Source: Apilactobacillus nanyangensis
Lineage (GTDB): Bacteria > Bacillota > Bacilli > Lactobacillales > Lactobacillaceae
Reading direction: 5' to 3'
DNA: 64,000 nucleotides
Assembly (NCBI RefSeq): GCF_016861915.1
Contig: NZ_BOLX01000004.1
Span: 1-64,000 of the forward strand
Part shown: positions 37,065 to 47,131 of the stretch, piece by piece
How the letters are laid out: each line of letters starts with the position of its first letter
Numbering within the stretch: the stretch's first letter is position 1
Notes under the pieces: model-generated
Told to the model about the DNA's origin: nothing
Seen by the model: only the letters and a program-made list of their open reading frames with translations
The model's database searches: none
Made by a program: the position numbers and the translations under genes

Positions 37065-37868
37065 CTAAATAAATTGATATGGATCAGTGTTTATAGAAGA
37101 TTCTATCACATCTATTGGCCAATCATAATCTTTTGACCACTCTTTGAACATTTCTGCCAAATATGGCTTACAAATGCTTTCGATGTGGTGACCAGGATCA
37201 ACGACTGACATATGGTCAGCTATCATATCATGCCCGACGTGGTAATAAACATCTCCTGTCACATAAACGTCTGCACCCTTATTCTTAGCAAGATTATAGA
37301 ACTTACCACCATCTCCACCTAATACGGCAACTTTTTTGACAGGTTTATTTAACTCATGACTAATTAGTCTAAGACCGTCAACATTGAAATACTCCTTGCA
37401 ATTACGAGCAAATTGTTCCACTGTTGTGGTTTCCTTTAGTTCACCAATTCGACCCATGAAATATTCAACGCCATTATATTCTCCTTGGCTTACTAGTCCT
37501 TCAACGTTTCTCAAATCCATTGCTTCAGCTAACCAATCATTCATACCGCCATCAGCATTATCCAAATTTGTATGTGCTGAATAGACAACGATGTTGTTCT
37601 TAATGATATCTGCGTACATCTTATTTTGTGGAACATCTAAATCCATGCTCTTAACGGGTCTAAACATCGCTGGGTGATGAGAAAAAATCATATCACAGTC
37701 GTTCTCAATGGCTTCTTCAACTACTTCCGGTCTAACATCTAAAGTTACTAAGACCTTATGAATTTCTTGATTAATCGATCCGATTTGCAAACCAATTGGG
37801 TCATGTTCAACCGCAATCTCCTTTGGTGCAAATTTTTCAAACTGGTTAATTAAGTCGAATGCTTTCAT
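37065..37868 (-). CDS. Nif3-like dinuclear-metal protein
   Basis: A 267-residue member of the Nif3/YqfO family. It keeps the metal-binding features: FSHHPAMF (about 63-70, the HH pair) and DPGHHIES near 226-233, which supply the ligands for two metal ions. The long family members of Bacilli (about 370 residues) carry an inserted PII/CutA-like domain, which is lacking here. The biochemical role is not settled; proposed links are to GTP cyclohydrolase type 1B or to metal handling. It lies one base after trmK, an order conserved across Firmicutes (sigA-trmK-nif3). Confidence 0.85.
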   Translation of the reverse strand: MKAFDLINQFEKFAPKEIAVEHDPIGLQIGSINQEIHKVLVTLDVRPEVVEEAIENDCDMIFSHHPAMFRPVKSMDLDVPQNKMYADIIKNNIVVYSAHTNLDNADGGMNDWLAEAMDLRNVEGLVSQGEYNGVEYFMGRIGELKETTTVEQFARNCKEYFNVDGLRLISHELNKPVKKVAVLGGDGGKFYNLAKNKGADVYVTGDVYYHVGHDMIADHMSVVDPGHHIESICKPYLAEMFKEWSKDYDWPIDVIESSINTDPYQFI

Positions 37869-38564
37869 TTATAACACCTCTTTAATTTCCTCAATTTCCT
37901 TCTTCATTGAATTAATCTTATCAACTGGTTTATCATGCTTAGCCAAGCTCATTTGGTCAATTACCATTTCAATTCTTTCAATTTCGTTTTCCCACTTTTC
38001 AACAAAAACATCTGAATGTTGTTTTAGTAAAAATGGACCAAACTTAATTTCCTGTTCTGTGTATTTCAGTGGTTCGTCGGTCTTTTTCGCAACGATAATT
38101 TCATAGGTGTGACCGTCTTCTCTTAAAATGGTTTCATCACTAATTTCGTATTGGTTATTCATTAACCATGTTCTCAAGCGATCTTCACCAACGTTTGGTT
38201 GAAGAATCAATAATTCGTCGCCTGACAAGTGTGACTTCCCGTTTTCTAGAATATTCTTGATTAAAGTTCCGCCCATTCCGGCAATGGTAACACAATCAAT
38301 CTTATCTTCTGGTTGTACTGATAATAGGCCGTCAGCTAGTCTAGTGTCGATTCGATTACTTAAACCTTCAGCTTTAATTTCTTGAATTGCGTTGTCTAGA
38401 GGTCCCTTAGCAACCTCACTAGCAATTCCAAATTCAATTTGTTTTTGTTTCATCAAATAAACTGGCAAGTATGCATGGTCTGATCCGATGTCTGCTACTC
38501 GACTATTTTGCGGAACAAAATCTGCAACTACTTTCAATCTTTGAGATAACTTATTTGCGTCCAT
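37869..38564 (-). CDS. trmK: tRNA (adenine-22-N1)-methyltransferase TrmK
   Basis: Methylates N1 of adenosine 22 in the D-loop of certain tRNAs. The 231-residue protein has a Rossmann-type methyltransferase core with VADIGSDHAYLPVYL (about 23-37, AdoMet binding) and VTIAGMGGTLI (about 88-98, catalytic region), followed by a C-terminal coiled coil (about 165-231). This matches the Bacillus YqfN/TrmK architecture and the conserved position after sigA. A possible promoter (TATAAT in GGTTATAATATAA) lies just after the sigA terminator. Confidence 0.92.
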   Translation of the reverse strand: MDANKLSQRLKVVADFVPQNSRVADIGSDHAYLPVYLMKQKQIEFGIASEVAKGPLDNAIQEIKAEGLSNRIDTRLADGLLSVQPEDKIDCVTIAGMGGTLIKNILENGKSHLSGDELLILQPNVGEDRLRTWLMNNQYEISDETILREDGHTYEIIVAKKTDEPLKYTEQEIKFGPFLLKQHSDVFVEKWENEIERIEMVIDQMSLAKHDKPVDKINSMKKEIEEIKEVL

Positions 38565-38619
38565 AAAAACACCTTTTCTACTTTGTTATTATTTATATTA
38601 TAACCGCTATAGAAAATAA

Positions 38620-38647
38620 AAAACAGATAGCAAATGCTATCTGTTTT
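38620..38647 (-). terminator. Terminator after sigA
   Basis: A perfect 13-bp stem (AAAACAGATAGCA with TGCTATCTGTTTT) over a two-base to four-base loop, followed on the minus strand by TTTTTTATTTTC. Confidence 0.9.
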
Positions 38648-38651
38648 AATA

Positions 38652-39764
38652 TTATTCAAGGAAATCCTTTAATTGTTTACTTCTGGATGGGTGGCGTAAC
38701 TTTCTCAAAGCCTTAGCTTCAATTTGTCTAATTCTTTCACGAGTAACACCAAAGACCTTACCAACTTCTTCAAGAGTTCTAGTACGACCATCATCTAGAC
38801 CGAAACGTAATCTTAGAACGTTTTCTTCACGGTCAGTTAGAGTATCTAGGACACCTTCAAGTTGCTCCTTTAGTAATTCGTATGCAGCATGGTCAGCTGG
38901 ACTAGTTGCATCTTGGTCTTCAATAAAGTCACCTAAGTGAGAGTCATCTTCTTCACCAATTGGTGTTTCTAGAGAAACAGGTTCTTGAGAAATCTTTAGA
39001 ATGCTTCTAACCTTTTGAGTTGGCATATCCATTTCAGCACCAATTTCTTCAGGTGTAGGTTCACGACCTAAATCTTGAAGTAATTGTCTTTGAATACGGA
39101 TTAATTTGTTGATTGTTTCAACCATGTGAACTGGAATTCTGATAGTTCTAGCTTGGTCAGCAATCGCACGTGTAATAGCTTGTCTAATCCACCAAGTAGC
39201 ATAAGTTGAGAACTTGAAACCTTTTCTGTAATCAAACTTTTCTACGGCCTTCATTAGCCCCATGTTACCTTCTTGGATTAAGTCCAAGAACTGCATACCA
39301 CGACCAACATAACGCTTAGCAATTGAAACAACCAAACGAAGGTTAGCTTCAGCTAATTCTTGTTTAGCTTCTTCGTCGCCTTCTTCAATACGAAGAGCCA
39401 AGTCAACTTCTTGGTCAGCTGTTAGAAGTGGAACACGTCCAATTTCTTTTAGGTACATTCTAACCGGGTCATTAATCTTAACACCAGTTGGAGCAGAACC
39501 AGAATTTTTCAATTCTGCTTGAGTAACCTTTTTAGCTGCTTCTAAGGCACGTGGATCTGGATCACCATTTTTATCAACAACACTGATACCAGCATCTTCG
39601 ATTTTTTCTAGTAATTCGTACATTTCATTCTTAGTTAGCTTGAATGGCACAGCAATTGTGTCATTAACATCGTCATAGGTAACGTGTCCAACTTTCTTTT
39701 GCTTCTTAATTAAAGCATTGGTTGATTCTTTTAGTTCTTTTTTGTTTAACTTCTTTTCAGCCAT
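38652..39764 (-). CDS. sigA: RNA polymerase sigma factor SigA (RpoD)
   Basis: The primary sigma factor. The 370-residue protein contains region 1.2-2 ([17 protein letters not shown] at about 100, and the [37 protein letters not shown] block, about 162-198, which binds the -10 element), region 3 and region 4.2 ([30 protein letters not shown], about 333-361, for the -35 element). The start has AGGAGG upstream. It follows dnaG by 16 bases, as in the classical dnaG-rpoD pair. Confidence 0.98.
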   Translation of the reverse strand: MAEKKLNKKELKESTNALIKKQKKVGHVTYDDVNDTIAVPFKLTKNEMYELLEKIEDAGISVVDKNGDPDPRALEAAKKVTQAELKNSGSAPTGVKINDPVRMYLKEIGRVPLLTADQEVDLALRIEEGDEEAKQELAEANLRLVVSIAKRYVGRGMQFLDLIQEGNMGLMKAVEKFDYRKGFKFSTYATWWIRQAITRAIADQARTIRIPVHMVETINKLIRIQRQLLQDLGREPTPEEIGAEMDMPTQKVRSILKISQEPVSLETPIGEEDDSHLGDFIEDQDATSPADHAAYELLKEQLEGVLDTLTDREENVLRLRFGLDDGRTRTLEEVGKVFGVTRERIRQIEAKALRKLRHPSRSKQLKDFLE

Positions 39765-39780
39765 TAAAGTGCCTCCTAAA

Positions 39781-41613
39781 TTACGATCTGTCGTTCAACT
39801 GTTTTTGTCTTTGTAACTTGATGATTTCCATCGCTAGTTCCGTTTGTTTATCAACATCCCCTAGCTTCTTGGCATCATTCAATTCAGCCTGTTTGTTCTT
39901 AAGCTGAACATCGATCGGCGCCTCATTCATTATTATATTAACATAATCGTCAACCTCTTCTTTATTTGGCGCATCGCTTAAAGGTAACATTTCAATATTA
40001 ATCAGCATGTTTTGCAACTTTTCTTCTTTGATGAAGTCTTGAAATTCAGCTGATTTGTACTCGTCATGTGTTGCCATGTACCCTTGTGCCAATGTGTATA
40101 GAAGTTGAAAATCATCATCCACAAATGAAAAACCATCTTTACTCATTAAATGTTGCCACATTTCACGTGACATCAAAATCCGATTAAATAAATATAATTC
40201 CGCCAATTCCACCTTGCTGTGTGATTTGACGTTATCAAATGGTTGGATGACTGGATGGCCTTGTTGTGGTTCATCCCTTGATTTCTGAATCGACTTGTTA
40301 ACATTATTCTTTTGAATATAGGTATTCATTCGATTTGTCAAATCTAACTTGTTCAAGTTGAATTGATCAGATAGTTGATTAACATAAATGTCTCTTTCCA
40401 ACGGATCAGAAATCTTAGCAACTTCTTGCAAGACATCGTTAATATAACTAATCTGGTCAGTTTCATTATCCAAGTTACGGTTTAACTTGAAGTATCGCAT
40501 CTTAAACGAAAGTGGTGATTCATATGCGGAATGCATATAACTAGCAAATCTTTCCTCACCATATTGTTTACGATATTCATCGGGATCAATTCCCTCAGGC
40601 ATTTGAATAACACCTAGAGATAGATCTGTATTGCCTAACAATGACAATGCTCGATTAATCGCATTTTGTCCCGGTGCATCACCATCATAACAAACACTAA
40701 CGCTTGGTGTTAAACGTTTAATCGTAGCGATTTGTTCTGTGGTAAGACTAGTTCCCATTGAAGCAATTCCATTGGTTACACCTGATTGATAAGCAGATAT
40801 AACATCCATGAATCCTTCAAACAAGATAACATTCTTTTGCTTTTGAATGGTTGTCTTGGCATCCGATAAGTTAAATAACACTTTTCGTTTGTTGAAGATG
40901 TCAGTTTCAGGACTATTTAAATATTTTGCCGTTGAGGCATTTTTATCCATCACACGTCCTGAGAAACCAATCAGATTACCAAACTCATTTTTAATTGGGA
41001 ACATGATACGGTCAAAGAAACGATCACGAAGTTTACCATCATCAGTTTCAATAAATAGACCAGATTTTCTCATATCATCATATTGAACTTTCTTATTTTC
41101 CAAAAACTTATTTAAGATTTGTTCCTTAGGCGCAAATCCCAAACGGTAGAACTTGATGGTCTCATCAGTCAATCCACGTTCGTGCAAGTAATCTAATGCT
41201 GGTTGTCCCACTTCAGTATTCATCAAAATATGACTATACAATTCGGTGGCTTGCTCATGCATATCGATTAATTTTTTCTCAACCGGATTGATGTTTGATT
41301 TAGCTTTATTGGAATGCTTATATTGGTCTGGAATTTCAATTCCTTGCATATCAGCAACTCTCATTACCGCTTCCGGATATGAAAGATTTTCCAATTCCAT
41401 CATAAACTTAAAGACATTTCCACCTCTTCCGCAACTGAAACAGTGAAAGATTTGTTTTTGTTCATTAACAGAAAATGATGCAGTGTTTTCGTTATGAAAT
41501 GGACATATACCAAATAGATTACTACCAGATTTCTTCAATGAAACAAATTGACCAACAACATCGGCAATGTTGGTTTCATTTCTAATCTGATCAATTACTT
41601 CTTCAGGAATCAT
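39781..41613 (-). CDS. dnaG: DNA primase
   Basis: Synthesises RNA primers for replication. The 610-residue protein has an N-terminal CHC2 zinc domain ([13 protein letters not shown] and CFSCGRGG, about 37-65), a TOPRIM domain ([15 protein letters not shown] near 261, and [11 protein letters not shown] near 300), and a C-terminal helicase-binding region. I take the ATG at 41613 ([13 protein letters not shown]), which matches the family N-terminus; the ATG at 41622 is only two bases from the AAAGGAG. A terminator-like hairpin lies directly upstream, between a likely promoter and the ribosome-binding site. Confidence 0.95.
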   Translation of the reverse strand: MIPEEVIDQIRNETNIADVVGQFVSLKKSGSNLFGICPFHNENTASFSVNEQKQIFHCFSCGRGGNVFKFMMELENLSYPEAVMRVADMQGIEIPDQYKHSNKAKSNINPVEKKLIDMHEQATELYSHILMNTEVGQPALDYLHERGLTDETIKFYRLGFAPKEQILNKFLENKKVQYDDMRKSGLFIETDDGKLRDRFFDRIMFPIKNEFGNLIGFSGRVMDKNASTAKYLNSPETDIFNKRKVLFNLSDAKTTIQKQKNVILFEGFMDVISAYQSGVTNGIASMGTSLTTEQIATIKRLTPSVSVCYDGDAPGQNAINRALSLLGNTDLSLGVIQMPEGIDPDEYRKQYGEERFASYMHSAYESPLSFKMRYFKLNRNLDNETDQISYINDVLQEVAKISDPLERDIYVNQLSDQFNLNKLDLTNRMNTYIQKNNVNKSIQKSRDEPQQGHPVIQPFDNVKSHSKVELAELYLFNRILMSREMWQHLMSKDGFSFVDDDFQLLYTLAQGYMATHDEYKSAEFQDFIKEEKLQNMLINIEMLPLSDAPNKEEVDDYVNIIMNEAPIDVQLKNKQAELNDAKKLGDVDKQTELAMEIIKLQRQKQLNDRS

Positions 41614-41638
41614 TGTCAGCATATCTCCTTTCACTGAT

Positions 41639-41669
41639 AAAAGTCGCACCGATTTTTAGTGCGACTTTT
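41639..41669 (-). terminator. Terminator-like hairpin between glyS and dnaG
   Basis: A perfect 11-bp stem (AAAAGTCGCAC with GTGCGACTTTT) over a nine-base loop. Only four T follow on the minus strand before ATCAGTGAAAGGAG, the dnaG ribosome-binding site, so termination may be partial. Confidence 0.75.
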
Positions 41670-41688
41670 GTTAAAAATACGAATAAAT

Positions 41689-41694
41689 ATTATA
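41689..41694 (-). promoter_or_regulatory. -10 element of a likely dnaG-sigA promoter
   Basis: A perfect TATAAT on the minus strand, 40 bases after the glyS stop. No strong -35 is visible at 16-18 bp (TATGAT at 17). If used, its transcript would contain the whole hairpin at 41639-41669. Confidence 0.4.
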
Positions 41695-41733
41695 CAGTAT
41701 TTTATCAACCCATCATAGGTTTGTCTATCGATT

Positions 41734-43812
41734 CTATTTTACGATTAATTGGTTTAAGTCAGCAAACCAGTTAATCATGTTTGATAACTTAGTTAATTCA
41801 CGTAAGTGATTGTTCTTAACGTTTTCATCTTTAGCCATAACCATTGTTTGGTCAAAGTAATCGTTAATTGAATCTTTCAAGTCGAATAACTTGTTGTATT
41901 CATCGTTTGCACTTAGTGAGAAGAAGTCACCAGAGATTGCTTCAACATTTGAATGAAGGTTCTTTTCAGAATCGTTTTCGAATAATGATTCATCAACATT
42001 TAAGTCGTCTGAAGCAAAATCTTGTTTTTCAGAAATTCTTAGAACACGAGTTAATGCTTCAACTGATTCCTTGAAGTTATCATCTTCCTTGTGTTCGTTT
42101 AGAATGTCGGCAACGTTGAAGATAAATTCGATATTATCATTGTTTGAGTTACCTGCAGCATCGATAATATCATGTCTAATCTTGTCAGCCTTTAATTGCT
42201 TAACAATTCTATCCTTGATAAATGAAACGATCTCGCTAATTTCCTTGTTTTGATCCAAGTCAGGAGCAACGTTAGCATCCTTTTCAGCGTTGATGAATGC
42301 TTCCATCATTTCAGTTAAGTTGAAGTTTAGTTCTTCGTTCTTAACAATCCTAACAATACCGTTAGCTTGTCTTCTCAATGCGTATGGGTCATTTGAACCA
42401 CTTGGAATCATACCAGCAGCGAAGAAAGTTAGGATACTGTCAAACTTATCAGCTAGAGAAAGAACTGAACCGACCTTTGTCGCTGGTAGTTCACCTGTTG
42501 CTGAGATTGGCATGTAGTGTTCACGAATAGCAGTAGCAACAGCTTCGTTTTCACCCTTTAATAGAGCGTACTTTTCCCCCATGACACCTTGTAGTTCTGA
42601 GAATTCACCAACCATACCAGTTACTAAATCAAACTTGTAAATTTGAGCAGCACGTTTAACATCTTTTAGTTCTTGGTCGTTTAGTTTAGCATGTTGACCA
42701 ATTACTTCTGCAATCTTTTCAACACGTTGCATCTTTTCAAACATAGTTGAAATCTTATCGTGGAAACTTACCTTCTTTAGCTTGTTTACGTAGAAGTCAA
42801 TATTCTTAGCTTGATCTTCTTGATAGAAGAACATTGCATCTTCTAGACGTGCTGTAAGCACTTTTTCGTTACCAGCAATCACGTTTTCAATGTATTCGCT
42901 GTTACCGTTTCTAACTGAGATAAAGAATGGTAATATATTGCCATTTTGATCGTTAACGTAGAAGAATCTTTGATTATCCTTCATTGAAGTAATTAGAACT
43001 TCTGAAGGTAATTGTAGGTATTTTTCATCGAACTTACCAAAGAATGCAGTTGGCCATTCAACCAAGTTGTTAACTTCTTCAAGAAGACCTGGGTTAATGT
43101 TAATTACCCAGTTGTTTTCATCTTGGATTTCTTTGATTTGTTTAACGATTAAGTCTTTACGTTTTTGAGCATCAACAATAACAAATTGTTCTTTTAGCTT
43201 TTCTTCGTATTCGTCAGCTGAGTTGATAGTTGTGTCTTGACCTAAGAATCTGTGACCACGACTAACGTTTGAAGCAGTAACGTCTAGAATTTGAATTGGT
43301 AATACTTCATCATCTAATAGAGCTACCATCCATCTAATTGGACGAATGAAGTCTAAACGGTAAACGTTCCACTTCATTAGTGTTGGGAATGTCATGCTTG
43401 TAATAACATCCTTTAATCCCATTAGCACTTCTTTAACAGGCTTTCCGGCAATGTGTTTTTCAACGAAAACATATTCAGTACCATTAACTTCTTTAAAAGT
43501 AATATCGTCTGTACTTAACCCTTGTCCCTTAGTGAAACCAATGGCTGCTTTTGACCAGTTTCCTTCGTCATCTAAAGCAATTTTCTTAGCAGGACCTTTT
43601 ACAGTTTCGTTTACGTCAGGTTGTTTGTCTGCTAAACCTTCAATTTGGATAGTTAAACGACGAGGAGTTGAGAATGGCTTAACAGCATCAAAATCGATTC
43701 TTTGATCTTTTAAGTAATCTTCAGTCTTCTTAACTAATTGTTTGATACTAGGAGTTACCACATGAGCTGGCATTTCTTCTAGTCCAATTTCAAGTAAAAA
43801 TGTGTGAACCAT
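41734..43812 (-). CDS. glyS: Glycyl-tRNA synthetase beta subunit
   Basis: The large subunit of the alpha2-beta2 glycyl-tRNA synthetase, which binds tRNA. The 692-residue protein opens with LLEIGLEEMPAHVV (about 6-19) and has the conserved FSTPRRLTI (about 48-56), TFPTLMKWN (about 142-150), HD-type and RQANGIVRIV (about 485) blocks, ending in a DALR anticodon-binding domain (TRVLRIS, about 588). Its ATG shares a base with the glyQ stop (43812), so the two chains are translationally coupled. Confidence 0.97.
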   Translation of the reverse strand: MVHTFLLEIGLEEMPAHVVTPSIKQLVKKTEDYLKDQRIDFDAVKPFSTPRRLTIQIEGLADKQPDVNETVKGPAKKIALDDEGNWSKAAIGFTKGQGLSTDDITFKEVNGTEYVFVEKHIAGKPVKEVLMGLKDVITSMTFPTLMKWNVYRLDFIRPIRWMVALLDDEVLPIQILDVTASNVSRGHRFLGQDTTINSADEYEEKLKEQFVIVDAQKRKDLIVKQIKEIQDENNWVININPGLLEEVNNLVEWPTAFFGKFDEKYLQLPSEVLITSMKDNQRFFYVNDQNGNILPFFISVRNGNSEYIENVIAGNEKVLTARLEDAMFFYQEDQAKNIDFYVNKLKKVSFHDKISTMFEKMQRVEKIAEVIGQHAKLNDQELKDVKRAAQIYKFDLVTGMVGEFSELQGVMGEKYALLKGENEAVATAIREHYMPISATGELPATKVGSVLSLADKFDSILTFFAAGMIPSGSNDPYALRRQANGIVRIVKNEELNFNLTEMMEAFINAEKDANVAPDLDQNKEISEIVSFIKDRIVKQLKADKIRHDIIDAAGNSNNDNIEFIFNVADILNEHKEDDNFKESVEALTRVLRISEKQDFASDDLNVDESLFENDSEKNLHSNVEAISGDFFSLSANDEYNKLFDLKDSINDYFDQTMVMAKDENVKNNHLRELTKLSNMINWFADLNQLIVK

Positions 43813-44744
43813 TATTTTTCCTCCTTGTTTTCATTATCTTTTAGAAGAGATTGTCTTAATTTTTCATCTTTGATAAGTGGGAAACCACGTTTCTTTCTTT
43901 CAGCAATGAAGGCCTTAGCAATTTCTCTGGCCATTCTTCTGATTCTTGAAAGGTATCCGGCACGTTCAGTAACTGAAACGGCACCCCTAGCATCTAATAA
44001 GTTAAATGTGTGGCTACATTTTAGAACGTAGTCGTATGCAGGGTGAACTAAGCCGTTTGCGATTTGTTTTTTAGCTTCTGTTTCGAAGTCATCAAACATC
44101 TTTAGTAACATTTCTTGGTTACTTTCTTCGAAACTGTATTTTGAGTGTTCGTATTCAGGTTCCTTGAAGATATCACCGTACTTAACACCATCACTCCATT
44201 CTAGTTCAAAAACGTTGTTAACGTCTTGAACGTATGAAGCAAGTCTTTCTAGACCGTAAGTGATTTCTGAAGCAACAGGGTTCATTTCTTGACCACCAAC
44301 GATTTGGAAGTAAGTAAATTGAGTAACTTCCATTCCGTCTAGCCAGATTTCCCAACCAACACCGGCACAACCCATTGATGGGTTTTCCCAGTTATCTTCA
44401 ACGAAACGAATATCGTGTTCTTCTGGGTTAATGCCAAGTTCTTTTAAACTATCCAAGTATAGTTCTTGGATGTTTTCAGGAGATGGTTTCATGATTACTT
44501 GGAATTGGTGATGTTGGTATAAACGGTTAGGGTTTTCACCATATCTACCATCAGCAGGTCTTCTAGAAGGTTCAACGTATGCTGCGTTCCATGGTTCAGG
44601 TCCAATTGCACGTAAGAATGTGTATGGACTCATAGTTCCGGCACCCTTTTCAGTATCGTATGCTTGCATTAACATACAACCTTGTGATGACCAGTATTGT
44701 TGTAATTTTAAAATGATGTCTTGCATTGACAACTTTTCTGTCAT
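43812..44744 (-). CDS. glyQ: Glycyl-tRNA synthetase alpha subunit
   Basis: The catalytic subunit of the tetrameric glycyl-tRNA synthetase. The 310-residue protein shows the family signature regions [20 protein letters not shown] (about 10-29), [19 protein letters not shown] (about 34-52), ARRP-like [24 protein letters not shown] (about 60-83) and [18 protein letters not shown] (about 129-146). The start has AGGAGG upstream. A glycine-type T-box leader lies in front, so uncharged tRNA-Gly should switch the operon on. Confidence 0.97.
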   Translation of the reverse strand: MTEKLSMQDIILKLQQYWSSQGCMLMQAYDTEKGAGTMSPYTFLRAIGPEPWNAAYVEPSRRPADGRYGENPNRLYQHHQFQVIMKPSPENIQELYLDSLKELGINPEEHDIRFVEDNWENPSMGCAGVGWEIWLDGMEVTQFTYFQIVGGQEMNPVASEITYGLERLASYVQDVNNVFELEWSDGVKYGDIFKEPEYEHSKYSFEESNQEMLLKMFDDFETEAKKQIANGLVHPAYDYVLKCSHTFNLLDARGAVSVTERAGYLSRIRRMAREIAKAFIAERKKRGFPLIKDEKLRQSLLKDNENKEEK

Positions 44745-44773
44745 GTTACTTCCTCCTAATAAACGAATGGCAT

Positions 44774-44819
44774 AAAAAAAACCTATGCAAAAAGTATACT
44801 TAAATACAGTTTACATAGG
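44774..44819 (-). terminator. Terminator of the glyQS T-box leader
   Basis: CCTATG pairs with CATAGG, with further pairing inside (GTATAC region), followed by eight T on the minus strand. It competes with the antiterminator that includes the T-box. Confidence 0.85.
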
Positions 44820-44970
44820 GACGATTGTTCGCGGTTCCACCCTACTTCTGACTTTCGTCAGCAGCTTGATTTCTTTGGTTCAAAAAGTGCCAATCATTGA
44901 AAAATGCAAGTAGCTCACACTGTCCTACTATCGCTGGATATCATTTTATTCAATGACCCTCTTTTGTCAT
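44820..44970 (-). promoter_or_regulatory. T-box leader of glyQS (glycine)
   Basis: The minus strand has the T-box core AGGGTGGAACCGCG (44830-44843). Stem I can be drawn: lower helix CAAAAG (44961-44966) with CTTTTTG (44881-44887), upper helix TCATTGA (44950-44956) with TCAATGA (44894-44900). The internal loop between them carries GGC (44889-44891), a glycine codon in the expected specifier position. Confidence 0.9.
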
Positions 44971-44994
44971 TACCATTCGTATTTATTTAACTTA

Positions 44995-45023
44995 ATTATA
45001 GTTTACAATTGCTAAAAAATCAA
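44995..45023 (-). promoter_or_regulatory. Promoter of the glyQS operon
   Basis: Minus-strand TTGATT (45018-45023), 17 bp, TATAAT (44995-45000). A near-consensus sigma-A promoter placed just past the recO stop, about 30 bases upstream of the T-box stem I. Confidence 0.8.
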
Positions 45024-45025
45024 TT

Positions 45026-45787
45026 CTATAATCTTAGGTCATTCATTTGATCTAAGAAACTTTTACTCTTTAAATGAATCCCTACAGAATCCGAGTAAAT
45101 CTTATCGAGTAACATTCTTAAATTTTGCTTTGTATTGTCATTTACGTTAACGTTACCCAATTTATTTAAATCAATAATTGAAAAACGACGTAAATAATAA
45201 ATAGTCTTTTGATCTAAGTGCAAACGGTTAGCATCTAAATGAAAGTGATTTTGGCAAATCAATCCACCATAGGCTTCGGAATAGTCAAAGTTAAGATCAG
45301 TACGACCACAAATGGCGCATCCCCTTAGTTCAGGTTGAACCCCGAACTCACCTAGAAGTTGGATTTCACAGATGTTTGTAATCACCTCTGGGTCAACACC
45401 GTTATCGATCAATCGTAACGCTGCAAATAACTGATTGAACCAATGTGGAATTGGTGTTGAGTCAGGAAACGCAACGTCCACTAAAGACATAATGTAAGTA
45501 GCGTAGGCATTTAAGAAAATATCCTCGCTAATGTTTTCATAATGGTCAGTATCTAATCCACTATAAATATAAGATAAGTTTTCAGCATTTATCTTTCCAG
45601 AATACGTACCATAGGTAAAAGGCAAGATATTCGCCATCATCTTAAAGCCCCTTTTTCGAGCGCCTCGAATGAAAAACATCTTCTTGCCTGCCTCGGCCGT
45701 TAAAAACTTAACTAACATATCATTTTCTTTGAAGTTTTTTCGGTATAGTAAAATACCGTGAAAATTCATATATGTTTGTGAATCCAT
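45026..45787 (-). CDS. recO: DNA repair protein RecO
   Basis: RecO loads RecA onto single-stranded DNA with RecR in recombinational repair. The 253-residue protein has an N-terminal OB fold (about 8-80; FHGILLYRKNFKENDMLVKFLT), a helical domain and a zinc-binding motif (GCAICGR near 149-155, then CQNHF near 170). It ends the phoH-ybeY-dgkA-era-recO run, and the era-recO adjacency is standard. It begins 27 bases after the era stop. No terminator is visible between it and the glyQS promoter. Confidence 0.94.
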   Translation of the reverse strand: MDSQTYMNFHGILLYRKNFKENDMLVKFLTAEAGKKMFFIRGARKRGFKMMANILPFTYGTYSGKINAENLSYIYSGLDTDHYENISEDIFLNAYATYIMSLVDVAFPDSTPIPHWFNQLFAALRLIDNGVDPEVITNICEIQLLGEFGVQPELRGCAICGRTDLNFDYSEAYGGLICQNHFHLDANRLHLDQKTIYYLRRFSIIDLNKLGNVNVNDNTKQNLRMLLDKIYSDSVGIHLKSKSFLDQMNDLRL

Positions 45788-45814
45788 TTTTATTCACCGA
45801 CCATTTTTAAAATT

Positions 45815-46723
45815 TTAGTAATTATCCTTCTTGTATCCTAATGACTTAAGAACGGATGATTCATTACGCCATCCGGGATGAACCTTAACCCAAAGCTTTA
45901 GATAAACCTTGCTACCTAATAGGTCTTCGATATCTTGTCTAGCAAGTGTTCCAATCTTCTTTAGCATTGATCCTTGCTTACCAATTAAGATTCCCTTTTG
46001 ACCGGGACGATCTACTAAGATATCGGCTTGGATATCTACGTTTCCGTTTTCCTTGGTCTTCATGCTTAGAATATCAATTGCAATTGAGTAAGGAATTTCG
46101 TCTCTTGCTAGCATTAAGATTTTTTCTCTGATTAGTTCAGCAACAATAAAACGTTCTGGATGATCAGTTACTTCATCTTCTGGGTAGTATTGTGGACCAG
46201 CTGGTAATAATTGCTTCAAGTTGTCCATCAATTCATCAACGTTGTTACCTTGTAGTGCTGAGATTGGGAAAACTTCTTTCCAATCAAGCGCCTTCTTGTA
46301 AATATCCATGATACTTAGAAGCTTGTTTGGATTGATTTCATCAATCTTATTGATAATTAAGTAAACTGGTTTATCAATATCCTTTAAACGGTTAATGATA
46401 AAGTTATCTCCAGCACCTCTGGTTTCAGTGGCGCTTACCATGAATAAGACAGCATCAACTTCTTTTAATGCTGAGAACGCTGATTTTTCCATGAAATCAT
46501 CTAATTTGTTATTTGGTTTATGAATTCCTGGGGTATCCAAGAAAACAATTTGTGATTCATCATCGGTGTATACACCTTGAATCTTGTTTCTAGTTGTTTG
46601 TGCTTTGTCACTCATAATCGCAATCTTTTGACCGATAATACGGTTCAAAAATGTTGATTTACCAACATTAGGTCTACCAACAATTGCTACAAATCCTGAA
46701 TGAAAGTTTGGATCAAATTCCAT
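45815..46723 (-). CDS. era: GTPase Era
   Basis: Era binds the 3' end of 16S rRNA and checks 30S assembly. The 302-residue protein has a GTPase domain (P-loop GRPNVGKST near 16-24; [12 protein letters not shown] near 62-73; NKIDEI near 125-130) and a C-terminal KH domain (about 205-300, with [15 protein letters not shown] near 255). The start is preceded by GGAGG. It is followed by recO and preceded by dgkA. Confidence 0.97.
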   Translation of the reverse strand: MEFDPNFHSGFVAIVGRPNVGKSTFLNRIIGQKIAIMSDKAQTTRNKIQGVYTDDESQIVFLDTPGIHKPNNKLDDFMEKSAFSALKEVDAVLFMVSATETRGAGDNFIINRLKDIDKPVYLIINKIDEINPNKLLSIMDIYKKALDWKEVFPISALQGNNVDELMDNLKQLLPAGPQYYPEDEVTDHPERFIVAELIREKILMLARDEIPYSIAIDILSMKTKENGNVDIQADILVDRPGQKGILIGKQGSMLKKIGTLARQDIEDLLGSKVYLKLWVKVHPGWRNESSVLKSLGYKKDNY

Positions 46724-46741
46724 AATAATTCCTCCGTGCTG

Positions 46742-47131
46742 TTAAAGTCCAAATATGATTGGAACATATACCAATAATCCGATGATTGCTGCAAAGATAG
46801 ACGCAATGACCACACCAGCGGCAGCTACGTCTTTTGCCTTCTTAGCAATCTCATCATACTTATTACCAACAATTAAATTAACAATTGATTCACATAACGT
46901 ATTTACAACTTCAGCGATTAAGACCATAAATATTGCTAATAAAATCCAAACCCATTGGCTCAAATCAATCTTAAGAACAAACGACATAATCACTACAACT
47001 AAAGATGCAATTAGATGAAATCTAAAGTTACGTTCTGTCTTGCATAATATCACTAAACCATCAAAAGCGTGCTTAAATGATTCAACGAAGCTACGATTTT
47101 TTCTGACTACTTTTTTATCTTTTAAGCCCAT
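46742..47131 (-). CDS. dgkA: Diacylglycerol/undecaprenol kinase family protein
   Basis: An integral membrane lipid kinase of the DgkA/UdpK family; Gram-positive members phosphorylate undecaprenol to replenish the wall lipid carrier. The 129-residue protein has about three membrane helices (about 29-48, 52-74 and 100-125) and the catalytic region AEVVNTLCESIVNLIVGNKYD (about 67-87), with the ENT/CE and N residues conserved. I start at the ATG at 47131; an ATG at 47137 is equally possible, and the longer frame to 47176 lies in the ybeY end. The gene overlaps ybeY by about 17 bases. Substrate preference is inferred from family, not read directly. Confidence 0.88.
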   Translation of the reverse strand: MGLKDKKVVRKNRSFVESFKHAFDGLVILCKTERNFRFHLIASLVVVIMSFVLKIDLSQWVWILLAIFMVLIAEVVNTLCESIVNLIVGNKYDEIAKKAKDVAAAGVVIASIFAAIIGLLVYVPIIFGL

